A stretch of DNA of 20,926 nt from NCBI GenBank assembly GCA_003221085.1, contig QHUD01000036.1, positions 1 to 20,926 of the forward strand, given 5' to 3'. This DNA is from Gemmatimonadota bacterium (GTDB taxonomy: Bacteria > Gemmatimonadota > Gemmatimonadetes > Gemmatimonadales > GWC2-71-9). Made by a program: the position numbers and the translations under genes. Positions 1-7,334 of the stretch are shown here, in pieces. The notes under the pieces are model-generated. The model made no database searches. It was not told where the DNA came from and saw nothing but the letters and a program-made list of their open reading frames with translations. Position 1 is the first letter of the stretch; every line of letters starts with the position of its first letter.

Positions 1-903
1 CGTCGGAATCGGCAGTGCTGCGTTCGCCTGCTCCTGGCCGTAGTCACCTTGTATCCACACCTGCGCGCTGCCCAACTTGCGCCAGAACAACCCTTCGACG
101 CCGGACCGGTTGGCGGTGTTGTTGTTCGGCTCTTCCGGACCCCAGAACCCCACGATGCCGAGCGACGTGAGCGCGTCGGGATAGATCCCGACCCGCCCCA
201 TCAACGACTTGTGAGTGTTGTTGTCGACGACCTGGTCCCAGCCGTTGATCACGCGGAATTGGGCATCGACGTGGTCGTTGAACTTGGTCTCGACGCTCAG
301 ACCCGTGGCCGTGAAGTTCTCTACGTAGATGAACTGGTTTCCCTCGGACCAGTTGGGGTTGGCCACGGTCTCGATCACCTCGAGCCCCAAGAGCGTGGGA
401 ATGCGCCCCACCTTGAACTGCAGGCCGTTGCCACTGGACGTTGGGACGTTCAACGTGACGTAGAGGTGCGGGATGTCACCCTGCGGGCCAAGGTTGAAGG
501 ACCCTCCGTCCGACTGGATGGCCGTCGCGTCTTGTCCCACCAGCACTTCGGTGTGGAACCCCGCGCTGAATTTCGCGGGGTCGTATGGCTTGTCGAGCAC
601 GACCCCGAGCGCGTTGAGCATGAAGCGGTTCTGGAGGCGGTCATACAGCCGCCCGACGATCGTGGTTCCACCGGCGCTATGGCCCGAATACGAGTACGAC
701 CCCACGGCGAAGCCAGTGAGTTTGAAGCCCGCGAATGTCGTCTCCAGATGATTTACCGGAGGCGGAGGCGGATCGGGCTTCTTGGCCGCCGTGTCGGCGG
801 GGGCCGGGGGTGACGCTCCGCTCTGGGCGCGCAGCATCCCAGGTGCGATGAGGCAGACGCCCACGAGCGTGGCTCGCACAAGACTGCTTCCTTGCATTCT
901 CAT
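1..903 (-). CDS. Outer-membrane beta-barrel porin, BBP2/OmpL-like (C-terminus cut by window edge)
   Basis: The reading frame is open from position 903 down to the left edge (301 codons), so the C-terminus is missing. It starts with a signal peptide (residues 1 to about 26, ending LRAQ) and a proline/alanine-rich linker with five consecutive prolines (45-49). Alternating beta-strand-like stretches follow, with FKVGRIPTLLGLEVIE and AQFRVINGWDQVVDNN typical of the 'putative beta-barrel porin-2' (OmpL-like, formerly DUF1597) family. Its likely role is passive diffusion of small solutes across the outer membrane. The ATG at 903 overlaps the PII stop codon by 4 nt (ATGA) and is preceded by AAGGAGG, which decides the start over the in-frame ATG at 897. 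As third gene of the amt-PII operon, it may admit ammonium or other nitrogen compounds; that is inference from position only. Confidence 0.82.
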   Translation of the reverse strand, partial: MRMQGSSLVRATLVGVCLIAPGMLRAQSGASPPAPADTAAKKPDPPPPPVNHLETTFAGFKLTGFAVGSYSYSGHSAGGTTIVGRLYDRLQNRFMLNALGVVLDKPYDPAKFSAGFHTEVLVGQDATAIQSDGGSFNLGPQGDIPHLYVTLNVPTSSGNGLQFKVGRIPTLLGLEVIETVANPNWSEGNQFIYVENFTATGLSVETKFNDHVDAQFRVINGWDQVVDNNTHKSLMGRVGIYPDALTSLGIVGFWGPEEPNNNTANRSGVEGLFWRKLGSAQVWIQGDYGQEQANAALPIPT

Positions 904-1292
904 AGCTTGGCCTCCTTCAGGGCCTGCTTCTGTACCGCGTCCGCCGTCACGGCGGTGACCGCAGCCGTATCCACCTCGCCCGTCCTGATCCGGATCACGC
1001 GCTCCAGGGGCTGCACGAAGATCTTCCCGTCACCGACATGGCCGGTACGGGCGGATGTGAGAATCGCCTTGATGGTCGGCTCCACGAACGGCTCTGACAC
1101 GGCCATCTCAAGCCGCACCTTCTCGCGGAATTCGAGCACGACGGTCCGGCCGCGATAGTGCTCCTGCAGCTCGACCTCGCCGCCGTGACCGCTCACCCGA
1201 TTGATCGTGATGCCGGTGACGCCGGCCCGGAACAGCGCGGCCTTCACCTGCGCCAGCCGCTCGGGGCGGACAACAGCCGTGATGAGTTTCAT
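900..1292 (-). CDS. PII nitrogen regulatory protein (GlnB/GlnK-like) with altered T-loop
   Basis: 130-residue PII-family signal protein, predicted to be a trimer that senses ATP/ADP and controls the neighbouring Amt. The B-loop is conserved (TGHVGDGKIFV, residues 83-93, including Lys90), and so is the C-terminal RIRTGE (101-106). Arg47, Gly48, Lys58 and Glu62 of the E. coli pattern are also present. Two key T-loop residues are missing on a gap-free alignment to E. coli GlnB: Tyr51, the uridylylation site, is Val (RGRTVVLEF), and Gln39, a Mg2+/2-oxoglutarate ligand, is Glu. The protein also has about 18 more C-terminal residues than the usual 112. The ATG at 1292 shares one base with the amt stop (TGATG), giving translational coupling. 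A longer upstream reading in this frame only shadows amt. GlnK is the functional expectation from position; the orthology is not certain. Confidence 0.93.
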   Translation of the reverse strand: MKLITAVVRPERLAQVKAALFRAGVTGITINRVSGHGGEVELQEHYRGRTVVLEFREKVRLEMAVSEPFVEPTIKAILTSARTGHVGDGKIFVQPLERVIRIRTGEVDTAAVTAVTADAVQKQALKEAKL

Positions 1293-2827
1293 CAGACCGC
1301 CTCGGGCTCGGGCTCGAGCTGCCCGATCCCTCCCCCGGAGGCCGTCTCGCTGAGGATCACCGCCGAAGAGATTTCCTGCGTGTCGGGATAGGCCAGCGCG
1401 CCCATCTCCGGCAGGTCGAGCCCGAGCTCCTCCACCTCTGGTGCCACGCGGTGGCCGCCGACCACGAACGCCGTGACCTTGTAGGCGACGAACGCCATGG
1501 CCCCCACCCCCACGAAGTTGGCGACGCCGCCGATCAACTGGGCCGCGAATTGACTCGCATCGCCGTAGAACAACCCCCGCACCGCCCCGTTCACGCCGTT
1601 CCACCCGTCGCCGTAGGTGCCGTCGGCGAGCAGCCCCAGCGCCAGGATGCCCCACAGCCCGTTAACGCCGTGTACCGAGATCGCGCCGACGGGGTCGTCG
1701 ATGCGCAGCTTGCCGTCGATGAAGAACACCGCCACGCAGACCAGTACGCCGGCTATTCCGCCGATCAGCACCGCGGACGGTGCGGTCACGAAGGCGCACG
1801 GCGCCGTAATGGCCACCAACCCCGCGAGCGTGCCGTTCGCCATCATCGAAGGATCGGGCTTGCCGTACTTGAACCACATGTACAGCATCGACGTAACCCC
1901 ACCCGCCGCCCCAGCCAGCATCGTATTCGTCGCGATGACCCCGATGCGCAGGTCTGAACCCGCCAGCGTCGAGCCGGCGTTGAAGCCGAACCATCCGAAC
2001 GCGAGGATGAACGTTCCGATCAGCGCCATCGGGATGTTGTGGCCCGGGATGGCGTTGACGCTGCCGTCGGCGTTGTACTTCCCGCGCCGCGGACCGAGCA
2101 GCGCCGCCGTGACGAACGCCATCACGCCGCCCGTCATGTGCACGACCGAGGATCCCGCGAAATCCACGTGCCCATGCCCGAGCCCGAGGTTCTTGCCGAG
2201 CATCGCGAGCCACCCGCCGCCCCAGGTCCAGTTGGCGTAGATCGGATAGATGAATGCGCCGACGAAGACGCTGAATACTGCGAACGCCGAGAACTTCCAT
2301 CGCTCGGCCAACGCCCCCGTCGGGATCGTGGCCGCGGTATCCATGAAGACCATCTGGAACAGGAAGTACGCGAACACCGGCGCGGTATACGCGACCCCCG
2401 TGAGAAAGAACCCCGTCCCTCCGAACAGGCCCCACTCCTTGCCCGCGATCGTGAGGGAAACCTCGTGCGCCAGCTTGTCGTATCCGCCCAACGTGCCGAG
2501 CGCTCCCACGCCGCCGGCCTGGAGCGCGAAGCCCACCACCCAGTAGGCGAGCATCGCGATGCCGTAAACCATGAAGTTCATCGTGATCGTGTGCGCGGCG
2601 TTCTTGGCACGCGTGAAACCGGTCTCGACCATCGCGAAGCCCGCCTGCATGAACATCACGAGAAACCCGGCGACCAACGTCCACACGAAGTTGATCGCGA
2701 CCGTATTCGCCGCGGAGGCGGCGTTCGCGGCCTTGGCGAGCGAGTCCGCCGCCGGCCCTCCTTGCCCAGCCAGAGCCAGCGGGCACGCCAGAGTCATCAG
2801 CAGGCCAAGACCGACCGAGCGTCTCAT
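1292..2827 (-). CDS. amt: Ammonium transporter, Amt/MEP/Rh family
   Basis: 511-residue inner-membrane ammonium channel with an N-terminal signal peptide (1 to about 21), as in E. coli AmtB, and about 11 hydrophobic helices. Conserved features are visible: GALAERWKFS (171-180), the substrate Asp in VDFAGSSVVH (Asp222), twin pore histidines His230 and His386 (ISVHGVNGLWG), and GWFGFNAGS (278-286). The cytoplasmic C-terminal tail EELGLDLPEMGALAYPD (about 466-482) matches the family signature that contacts PII. The ATG at 2827 was chosen over an upstream in-frame ATG at 2860 because GGGAGG lies just before it and the signal peptide then begins correctly. It is first gene of an operon with the PII gene and a porin. 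Transcription probably starts within 2830-2990, where dyads and sigma54-like boxes are seen. Confidence 0.96.
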   Translation of the reverse strand: MRRSVGLGLLMTLACPLALAGQGGPAADSLAKAANAASAANTVAINFVWTLVAGFLVMFMQAGFAMVETGFTRAKNAAHTITMNFMVYGIAMLAYWVVGFALQAGGVGALGTLGGYDKLAHEVSLTIAGKEWGLFGGTGFFLTGVAYTAPVFAYFLFQMVFMDTAATIPTGALAERWKFSAFAVFSVFVGAFIYPIYANWTWGGGWLAMLGKNLGLGHGHVDFAGSSVVHMTGGVMAFVTAALLGPRRGKYNADGSVNAIPGHNIPMALIGTFILAFGWFGFNAGSTLAGSDLRIGVIATNTMLAGAAGGVTSMLYMWFKYGKPDPSMMANGTLAGLVAITAPCAFVTAPSAVLIGGIAGVLVCVAVFFIDGKLRIDDPVGAISVHGVNGLWGILALGLLADGTYGDGWNGVNGAVRGLFYGDASQFAAQLIGGVANFVGVGAMAFVAYKVTAFVVGGHRVAPEVEELGLDLPEMGALAYPDTQEISSAVILSETASGGGIGQLEPEPEAV

Positions 2828-2856
2828 ACAACCTCCCAGTAAGGTGTGCAAGCGAT

Positions 2857-2981
2857 GCACCGGTGCTACAAGATTCGTGTAAAAAATGCACAGATTGGCT
2901 TACACTTTGCTACTACCCATTCAGGTAGTGCGCACTGATGTCGCAAGAATCGTGCACATTCAGCATATTTTTCGTGTACAC
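2857..2981. promoter_or_regulatory. Cluster of GTG/CAC inverted repeats upstream of amt
   Basis: Five short dyads lie within 125 nt: GCACCGGTGC (2857-2866), GTGTA-N5-TGCAC (2877-2891, one mismatch), AGTGCGCACT (2927-2936), GTGCAC (2952-2957) and GTGTACAC (2974-2981). TTCGTGTA also occurs as a direct repeat at 2874-2881 and 2971-2978. The shared GTG...CAC architecture suggests a repeated operator for a dimeric regulator. The factor cannot be named, and some short palindromes are expected by chance. Confidence 0.35.
2943..2957 (-). promoter_or_regulatory. Candidate sigma54 (-24/-12) promoter for amt
   Basis: Read on the minus strand this is GTGCACG-N4-TTGC, against the sigma54 consensus TGGCACG-N4-TTGC: 9 of 11 fixed bases match and the spacing is exact. 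The weak point is that the highly conserved -24 GG reads TG. Initiation would fall near 2931, leaving a leader of about 100 nt before the amt ATG at 2827. Sigma54 control of amt-PII operons is common in bacteria. No NtrC-type enhancer was recognised, so this is a candidate only. Confidence 0.3.
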
Positions 2982-3110
2982 TATGATTCCCCATGGAACC
3001 CCTGCCGGCGGCGCCTCCGTTCCGCTTGACAGCGCCCGCGGCGCGCGGGCAGCTTTCGCCCTCGACCATGGTCCTTCACTCGCACGAGCCCTCCGGAGTC
3101 TGTTCCCACC

Positions 3111-3153
3111 GCCCGCACGGCGGCCGGCCCCTGCCGGCCGGCCGAAAGCGGGC
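3111..3153 (+). promoter_or_regulatory. Nested GC-rich hairpin upstream of lysC
   Basis: An inner perfect 8-bp stem pairs CGGCCGGC (3121-3128) with GCCGGCCG (3133-3140) around a CCCT loop. An outer 6-bp stem pairs GCCCGC (3111-3116) with GCGGGC (3148-3153). There is no T-run after it, so it is not a standard intrinsic terminator. It could be leader structure for the lysine operon, a block to read-through between the divergent operons, or a protein site. If the start site is near 3206 (TACAAT at 3194-3199), the hairpin is not transcribed with lysC. Confidence 0.4.
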
Positions 3154-3269
3154 ATGTACCTCGCCGCGATAGGCGTTCGTCGCACAGCTTCCCTACAATC
3201 GATTGCGTCAACCGTACCGCGCGGCGCGGCGTTTGCCCGACGCGGAAGAGGGTCTCCAGAGGTGAGTCG

Positions 3270-4676
3270 GTGAGTGAGTCGACGGTCCTAAAGTTCGGCG
3301 GCACATCCGTAGCGGACGCGGCGGCGTTGCAGCGGGTCGCTGGAGTGGTCCAGCGCGCGCACCGCAGCGCCCGCCCCGTCGTGATCGTGTCGGCGCTCGC
3401 TGGAGTGACCGATGCGCTGCTCGCGGCCGCCGACGCGGCCGCGCACGGGGACGTGGAGCGGATGCAGCCGCAGCTCGCCGCCCTGCTCGAGCGCCATGCC
3501 GAGATCGCCGGGCGGTTGGCCAGTCCAGATGGCAACAGGGGGATCCAGGCCGTGCTGGGGCGCGCCCGACCGGAGCTCGCAGACCTGCTCAGGCGGGTCG
3601 CCGGGGAGCCGGAACGCCGGCCGGCGCTACGCGACGAGATCGCCGCCTACGGCGAGCGCCTCTCGGCGGCGCTTCTGACCGCCGTGCTTCTAGCCGCGGA
3701 CGTGCCGGCGCGGTACGTGGATGCGCGCCACTGTCTCATCACCGACGCAGCACCTGGCCGCGCAACTCCCCTCCTCCCGGACACAGAACAGCGGACCCGG
3801 GCAGAGCTTGCCCCCCTGCTCGAGCACCGCCTGGTCCCGGTGCTGGGCGGATTCATCGGGGCGACCCTCGAGGGTGTGACGACCACACTGGGCCGGGGCG
3901 GCTCCGACTACAGCGCGGCCCTGGTGGGCGCGGCCCTGGCGGCCGCGGAAATCCAGATCTGGACCGATGTGAGCGGCGTGCTGACCGCCGACCCGCGCGT
4001 CGTGCCGAGCGCCGGGACGATCCCCAGCCTCTCCTACGCCGAGGCCGCCGAGCTCGCCTACTTCGGCGCCAAGGTCCTGCACCCCAAGACGATCCAGCCG
4101 GCGATGGAGCGCGACATCCCTGTGCGGATCTGCAACTCGCACGCCCCCGGGGATCCGGGAACCATGGTGACGGCCCGAGGGGACGTGCGCGCCGGGGCCG
4201 TGAAGGCGATCGCGCACAAGTCGGGCATCACGGTGCTGCAAATCAACTCGACTCGCATGCTCGGTGCGTATGGCTTCCTGCGGGGTCTGTTCGAGGTGTT
4301 CGAGCGTCACCAGACAGTGGTGGACGTGGTGACGACGTCGGAGGTGAGCGTGTCGCTCACCGTGGAAGACGCGGGGTCGCTGCCCGACATCGTTGCCGAG
4401 CTTCGCCCGCTGGGGACGGTATCGGTGGAGTCGGGCCGGGCGATCGTCTGCGTGGTGGGCGAAGGCCTTCGAACCACCCCCGGGATCGCCGCTCGCGTGT
4501 TCGCCACCATCTCCGACATCAACGTCTCGCTCATTTCCCAGGGCGCTTCCCGCGTTAACCTCACTTTTGTCGTAGACGAAGGCCGCGTGCAGGAAGCGGT
4601 CCTCCGGCTGCACGAGGCGCTGTTCGAGCGTGAGCCGGCGGACCTGGACGCGGCCGCCGCCACGGGGGCTCCGTGA
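3270..4676 (+). CDS. lysC: Aspartate kinase, monofunctional LysC type
   Basis: 468 residues. It phosphorylates L-aspartate to aspartyl-4-phosphate, the first committed step to lysine, DAP, threonine and methionine. The N-terminal kinase domain opens with KFGGTSV (8-14), and GRGGSDYSA (208-216), TDVSGV (232-237) and ADPR (240-243) form the nucleotide/aspartate site. Two C-terminal ACT domains (about 318-380 and 388-455) carry TTSEVSVS (355-362) and SQGASRVN (423-430), which bind regulatory amino acids. The pattern is closest to E. coli LysC (AKIII), so lysine feedback inhibition is likely. There is no fused homoserine dehydrogenase. The GTG at 3270 is chosen because AGAGG lies about 8 nt upstream. 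It is first gene of a six-gene operon, and its stop overlaps the next start by 4 nt (GTGA). Confidence 0.95.
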   Translation: MSESTVLKFGGTSVADAAALQRVAGVVQRAHRSARPVVIVSALAGVTDALLAAADAAAHGDVERMQPQLAALLERHAEIAGRLASPDGNRGIQAVLGRARPELADLLRRVAGEPERRPALRDEIAAYGERLSAALLTAVLLAADVPARYVDARHCLITDAAPGRATPLLPDTEQRTRAELAPLLEHRLVPVLGGFIGATLEGVTTTLGRGGSDYSAALVGAALAAAEIQIWTDVSGVLTADPRVVPSAGTIPSLSYAEAAELAYFGAKVLHPKTIQPAMERDIPVRICNSHAPGDPGTMVTARGDVRAGAVKAIAHKSGITVLQINSTRMLGAYGFLRGLFEVFERHQTVVDVVTTSEVSVSLTVEDAGSLPDIVAELRPLGTVSVESGRAIVCVVGEGLRTTPGIAARVFATISDINVSLISQGASRVNLTFVVDEGRVQEAVLRLHEALFEREPADLDAAAATGAP

Positions 4677-5689
4677 CCGACCCCGTCTCGCTAGCATGTG
4701 ACCTGGTGGATGTCCCTTCGGTGTCGGGCGAAGAGGCTCAGGTCGCACGGTTCGTGGCATCGTACCTCACGGACCTGGGCTATCGCGTGGAGTTGTTCGA
4801 CGCCGCACCGGGGCGACCCAATGTGCTCGCCACCACGGATCGTCCACCGCGGATCGTGTTCTCCACCCACCTCGACACCGTACCGCCACACATGCCCGCA
4901 AGACTCGCGGACGGCGTCCTGTACGGCCGCGGCGCCTGCGACGCCAAGGGGATCATGGCGGCGCAGATCGGCGCCGCCGAGCGGCTCCGCGCCGAGGGGG
5001 TGGACGGGATTGGGCTGCTGTTCGTGGTGGACGAGGAGATGGGAAGCGTCGGAGCGCGGGCAGCGAATGCGCACCCCCTGGCGCGGGAATGCCGCTGGCT
5101 GATCGACGGCGAGCCGACCGACAATCGACTCGCGATCGGCACCAAAGGATCGCTCCGCCTCACGTTGTGCACCTCCGGCGTCCCCGCCCACTCGGCCTAT
5201 CCCGAGCACGGGCGCTCGGCGATCGATGCGCTGCTCGACGTGCTGGGGGACGTGCGCCGCGTGACCTGGCCGACGGATCCGCTGTTCGGGGAGACGACGG
5301 TCAACATCGGTGTCATCGCCGGCGGAGCACGCCCGAACGTCGTCGCCGCGGACGCCCGGGCCGACCTGCAAATCCGACTCGTGACCGAGGCCCCGCCGGT
5401 GCAAGCGCTGCTCGAGCAGGCGGTCCGCGACCGGGCGCGGATCGACTACCTGACGGCCGTGCCTCCGCTGCGGCTCGCCACGGTCCCCGGGTTCGAAACC
5501 TGCGTGGTCCGCTTCACCACCGACATCCCGCACCTTACGAAATGGGGTACGCCCCTGCTGCTCGGGCCCGGATCGATCCTGGACGCGCACGGCGCGCACG
5601 AGCGGATTTCCGAGGATGAGCTGACGGGGGGCGTCGACGCCTATGTACGGCTGGTCCACGCGCTCGCGGTGCGAAAGGCCGCGGTGTGA
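4673..5689 (+). CDS. dapE: M20-family zinc hydrolase, probable succinyl-diaminopimelate desuccinylase
   Basis: 338-residue M20 metallopeptidase. The two-zinc site is visible: HLD (His66, Asp68), the bridging Asp90 in GACDAKG, general base Glu121 and ligand Glu122 in VDEEMGS, the IDGEPTD segment (144-150), and His306 in DAHGAHE near the C-terminus. A lid/dimerisation domain lies at about 155-265. Placement between lysC and dapB, with dapD in the same operon, supports cleavage of N-succinyl-LL-DAP to LL-DAP and succinate. It is shorter than E. coli DapE (375 residues) and resembles acetylornithine deacetylase or LysW-lysine hydrolases almost equally, so substrate choice rests on context. It starts at GTG 4673, overlapping the lysC stop by 4 nt. 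Confidence 0.85.
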   Translation: MTDPVSLACDLVDVPSVSGEEAQVARFVASYLTDLGYRVELFDAAPGRPNVLATTDRPPRIVFSTHLDTVPPHMPARLADGVLYGRGACDAKGIMAAQIGAAERLRAEGVDGIGLLFVVDEEMGSVGARAANAHPLARECRWLIDGEPTDNRLAIGTKGSLRLTLCTSGVPAHSAYPEHGRSAIDALLDVLGDVRRVTWPTDPLFGETTVNIGVIAGGARPNVVAADARADLQIRLVTEAPPVQALLEQAVRDRARIDYLTAVPPLRLATVPGFETCVVRFTTDIPHLTKWGTPLLLGPGSILDAHGAHERISEDELTGGVDAYVRLVHALAVRKAAV

Positions 5690-6414
5690 AGATCGCCTTG
5701 TTCGGTCACGGGACGATGGGACGCGTGCTCGAGGAGAGCGCTCGAGCCGCGGGCCACGAGATCGGTGTCGTCTTCACGTCTGCGAACGTGGGCGACGCCG
5801 TGCGACTCCTTCCCGGGCACACCGTCGCGATCGACTTCTCCGTACCCGGCGCCGTGCCGGCCCACGTGGAAGCCGCCGCCGCGGCAGGGGTCCCGTTGGT
5901 GGAAGGCACCACCGGTTGGCAGGGCGACGAGGTCCGAGTCCGGAAGGTGGTGGAGGGCCGCGGCGGGGCGCTGGTCTATGGGGCCAATTTCTCGATCGGA
6001 GTGAACCTGTTCTACCGCATCGTCACGAGTGCTGCGGAGCTGTTTCGCGGCGTGGCCGCATACGACCCGTTCATCGAGGAGGCACACCACGCCCGTAAGC
6101 GGGACGCGCCCTCGGGCACGGCCCTCGCGCTACAGACTATTCTCTCCCGCGCACTCGGAAGGAAGGAGCAGGGGACAAGCGTACCGATTGCGAGCACCCG
6201 CGCGGGTCAGATCCCGGGAACGCATCGCGTCGGGTTCGACTCCGCCGCCGATCAGATCCTGCTGACGCACACGGCGCGGTCGCGTGCGGGGCTCTCCGCC
6301 GGCGCGCTGCTCGCCGCGCACTGGATCGTGGGGCGGCGGGGTATGTATGCCTTTGCCGACGTGCTGGACGACATCCTCGCGCACGAGGCGGAGAAGGAAA
6401 GGAAGGTCCGATGA
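5686..6414 (+). CDS. dapB: 4-hydroxy-tetrahydrodipicolinate reductase
   Basis: 242 residues, the compact form of DapB. It reduces the DapA product to tetrahydrodipicolinate with NAD(P)H in the cytoplasm. An N-terminal Rossmann fold has GHGTMG (7-12). GTTG (74-77) and GANFSIGVN (99-107) line the cofactor and domain-hinge region. The diagnostic substrate and catalytic motif EEAHHARKRDAPSGTA (131-146) includes the His pair 134/135 and Lys138. It starts at GTG 5686, overlapping the dapE stop as GTGA; the stop codon in turn overlaps the dapA ATG. Confidence 0.95.
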   Translation: MKIALFGHGTMGRVLEESARAAGHEIGVVFTSANVGDAVRLLPGHTVAIDFSVPGAVPAHVEAAAAAGVPLVEGTTGWQGDEVRVRKVVEGRGGALVYGANFSIGVNLFYRIVTSAAELFRGVAAYDPFIEEAHHARKRDAPSGTALALQTILSRALGRKEQGTSVPIASTRAGQIPGTHRVGFDSAADQILLTHTARSRAGLSAGALLAAHWIVGRRGMYAFADVLDDILAHEAEKERKVR

Positions 6415-7334
6415 GCCAACAACTGGAGTGGCTGCGCGGCTGCGGGACGGCGCTCGTCACCCCGTTCGACGCCGCCGGCGAAGTGCACGAGGCGCGGTTT
6501 CGCGCGCTGGTCGAGCGGCAGATCTCTGCCGGGGTCCGACTGCTCCTTCCCTGCGGAACCACGGGAGAAGGCGCGACGCTCACGCCCGCGGAGCTCGAGC
6601 GCGTCATTGCCATGACGGTCGAAACGGCACGCGGCCGCGCCAAGGTGGTCGCCGGCGTGGGAAGCAACGCCACGGCCGCCACGATCGAGCGTGCCCGCGC
6701 GGCTCGCGCCGCCGGCGCCGACGCGCTGCTCGTCGTGGCCCCGTACTACAACAAGCCCACCCAGGCCGGGCTCCAGGCGCACTTCCGGGCCGTCGCCGAC
6801 GCCATGACGGACGTGCCGGTGGTGCTGTACAACGTCCCGGGTCGCACCGCATCCAACATCGCCGCCCCGACGGCCCTGGCCCTGGCACGGGAGACGGACA
6901 ACATCGTCGCCGTGAAGGAGGCTTCGGGTGATCTGGCCCAGGTTATGGCCATCCTGCGCGACCGGCCGCCGGGATTCCGCGTGCTCTCGGGGGACGATGC
7001 CTTGACGTTGCCCCTGATCGCGCTGGGCGCCGACGGGATCGTGTCCGTGGTGTCGAACGAAACACCCGATCTGATGGTCAGGCTCACCGAGAGCGCGCTC
7101 TCCGGCGGGTGGGACACGGCCCGCGAGCTTCACTACCGCCTGCTTCCCCTGATGGAAGCGAACTTCATCGAGTCGAACCCGGGACCCGTCAAGGCTGCGC
7201 TCGCGCTGATGGGCCTCCTAGAAGAGCGGTTCCGGCTGCCGCTGGTCCCCGTGCAGGAGCAGACCCGGGCCCGTTTGCGCGTGGTGCTTGGAGCGCTCGG
7301 TCTGGTGCCGGGCGCGGCGCATGTCGCTGCGTGA
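6411..7334 (+). CDS. dapA: 4-hydroxy-tetrahydrodipicolinate synthase
   Basis: 307-residue class I aldolase that condenses pyruvate with aspartate-semialdehyde. The (beta/alpha)8-barrel motifs are intact: CGTTGE (48-53) with the catalytic Thr pair, the Tyr140 motif YNVPGRT, and Schiff-base Lys169 in VAVKEASGD. An APYYNKPTQ segment (110-118) is also typical. The length is slightly above the usual 290-300. The ATG at 6411 overlaps the dapB stop (ATGA). The upstream AAGGAAAGGAAGG in the end of dapB supplies a ribosome-binding site. Confidence 0.96.
   Translation: MSQQLEWLRGCGTALVTPFDAAGEVHEARFRALVERQISAGVRLLLPCGTTGEGATLTPAELERVIAMTVETARGRAKVVAGVGSNATAATIERARAARAAGADALLVVAPYYNKPTQAGLQAHFRAVADAMTDVPVVLYNVPGRTASNIAAPTALALARETDNIVAVKEASGDLAQVMAILRDRPPGFRVLSGDDALTLPLIALGADGIVSVVSNETPDLMVRLTESALSGGWDTARELHYRLLPLMEANFIESNPGPVKAALALMGLLEERFRLPLVPVQEQTRARLRVVLGALGLVPGAAHVAA

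Larger units (their letters stand above)
2828..3269. other. Divergent intergenic region between amt and lysC (no gene)
   Basis: This 442-nt stretch separates the minus-strand amt operon from the plus-strand lysine operon. Short reading frames cross it, but none has conserved-looking composition or a supported start. The amt-proximal half (2841-2990) is AT-richer than its surroundings and holds several GTG/CAC inverted repeats and sigma54-like boxes. The lysC-proximal half is very GC-rich and holds a nested hairpin at 3111-3153. A TACAAT at 3194-3199 could be a -10 box for lysC, but no convincing -35 box is 17 nt upstream. I compared the leader with the lysine (L-box) riboswitch pattern from memory and saw no match. 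Confidence 0.7.

Noticed and set aside
2857..2866. NtrC enhancer site
   Set aside because: GCACC and GGTGC half-sites are present but directly adjacent, whereas NtrC sites have a spacer of about 5-7 bases.
1662..2891. 409-codon minus-strand frame overlapping amt
   Set aside because: It is a +1 shadow of amt with low-complexity Arg/Gly composition; amt itself has all channel motifs.
2896..2911. Plus-strand sigma54 promoter for lysC
   Set aside because: GG-N10-GC spacing is exact, but it lies about 360 nt before lysC with no gene between, and lysine genes are not typical sigma54 targets. Probably chance or part of amt regulation.
2990..3269. Lysine (L-box) riboswitch upstream of lysC
   Set aside because: The location is right, but I could not find the conserved L-box core; only a nested GC hairpin is present.
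3690..4760. 356-codon minus-strand frame opposite lysC
   Set aside because: Antisense to a fully motif-supported aspartate kinase, with no recognisable domain, promoter or ribosome-binding site.
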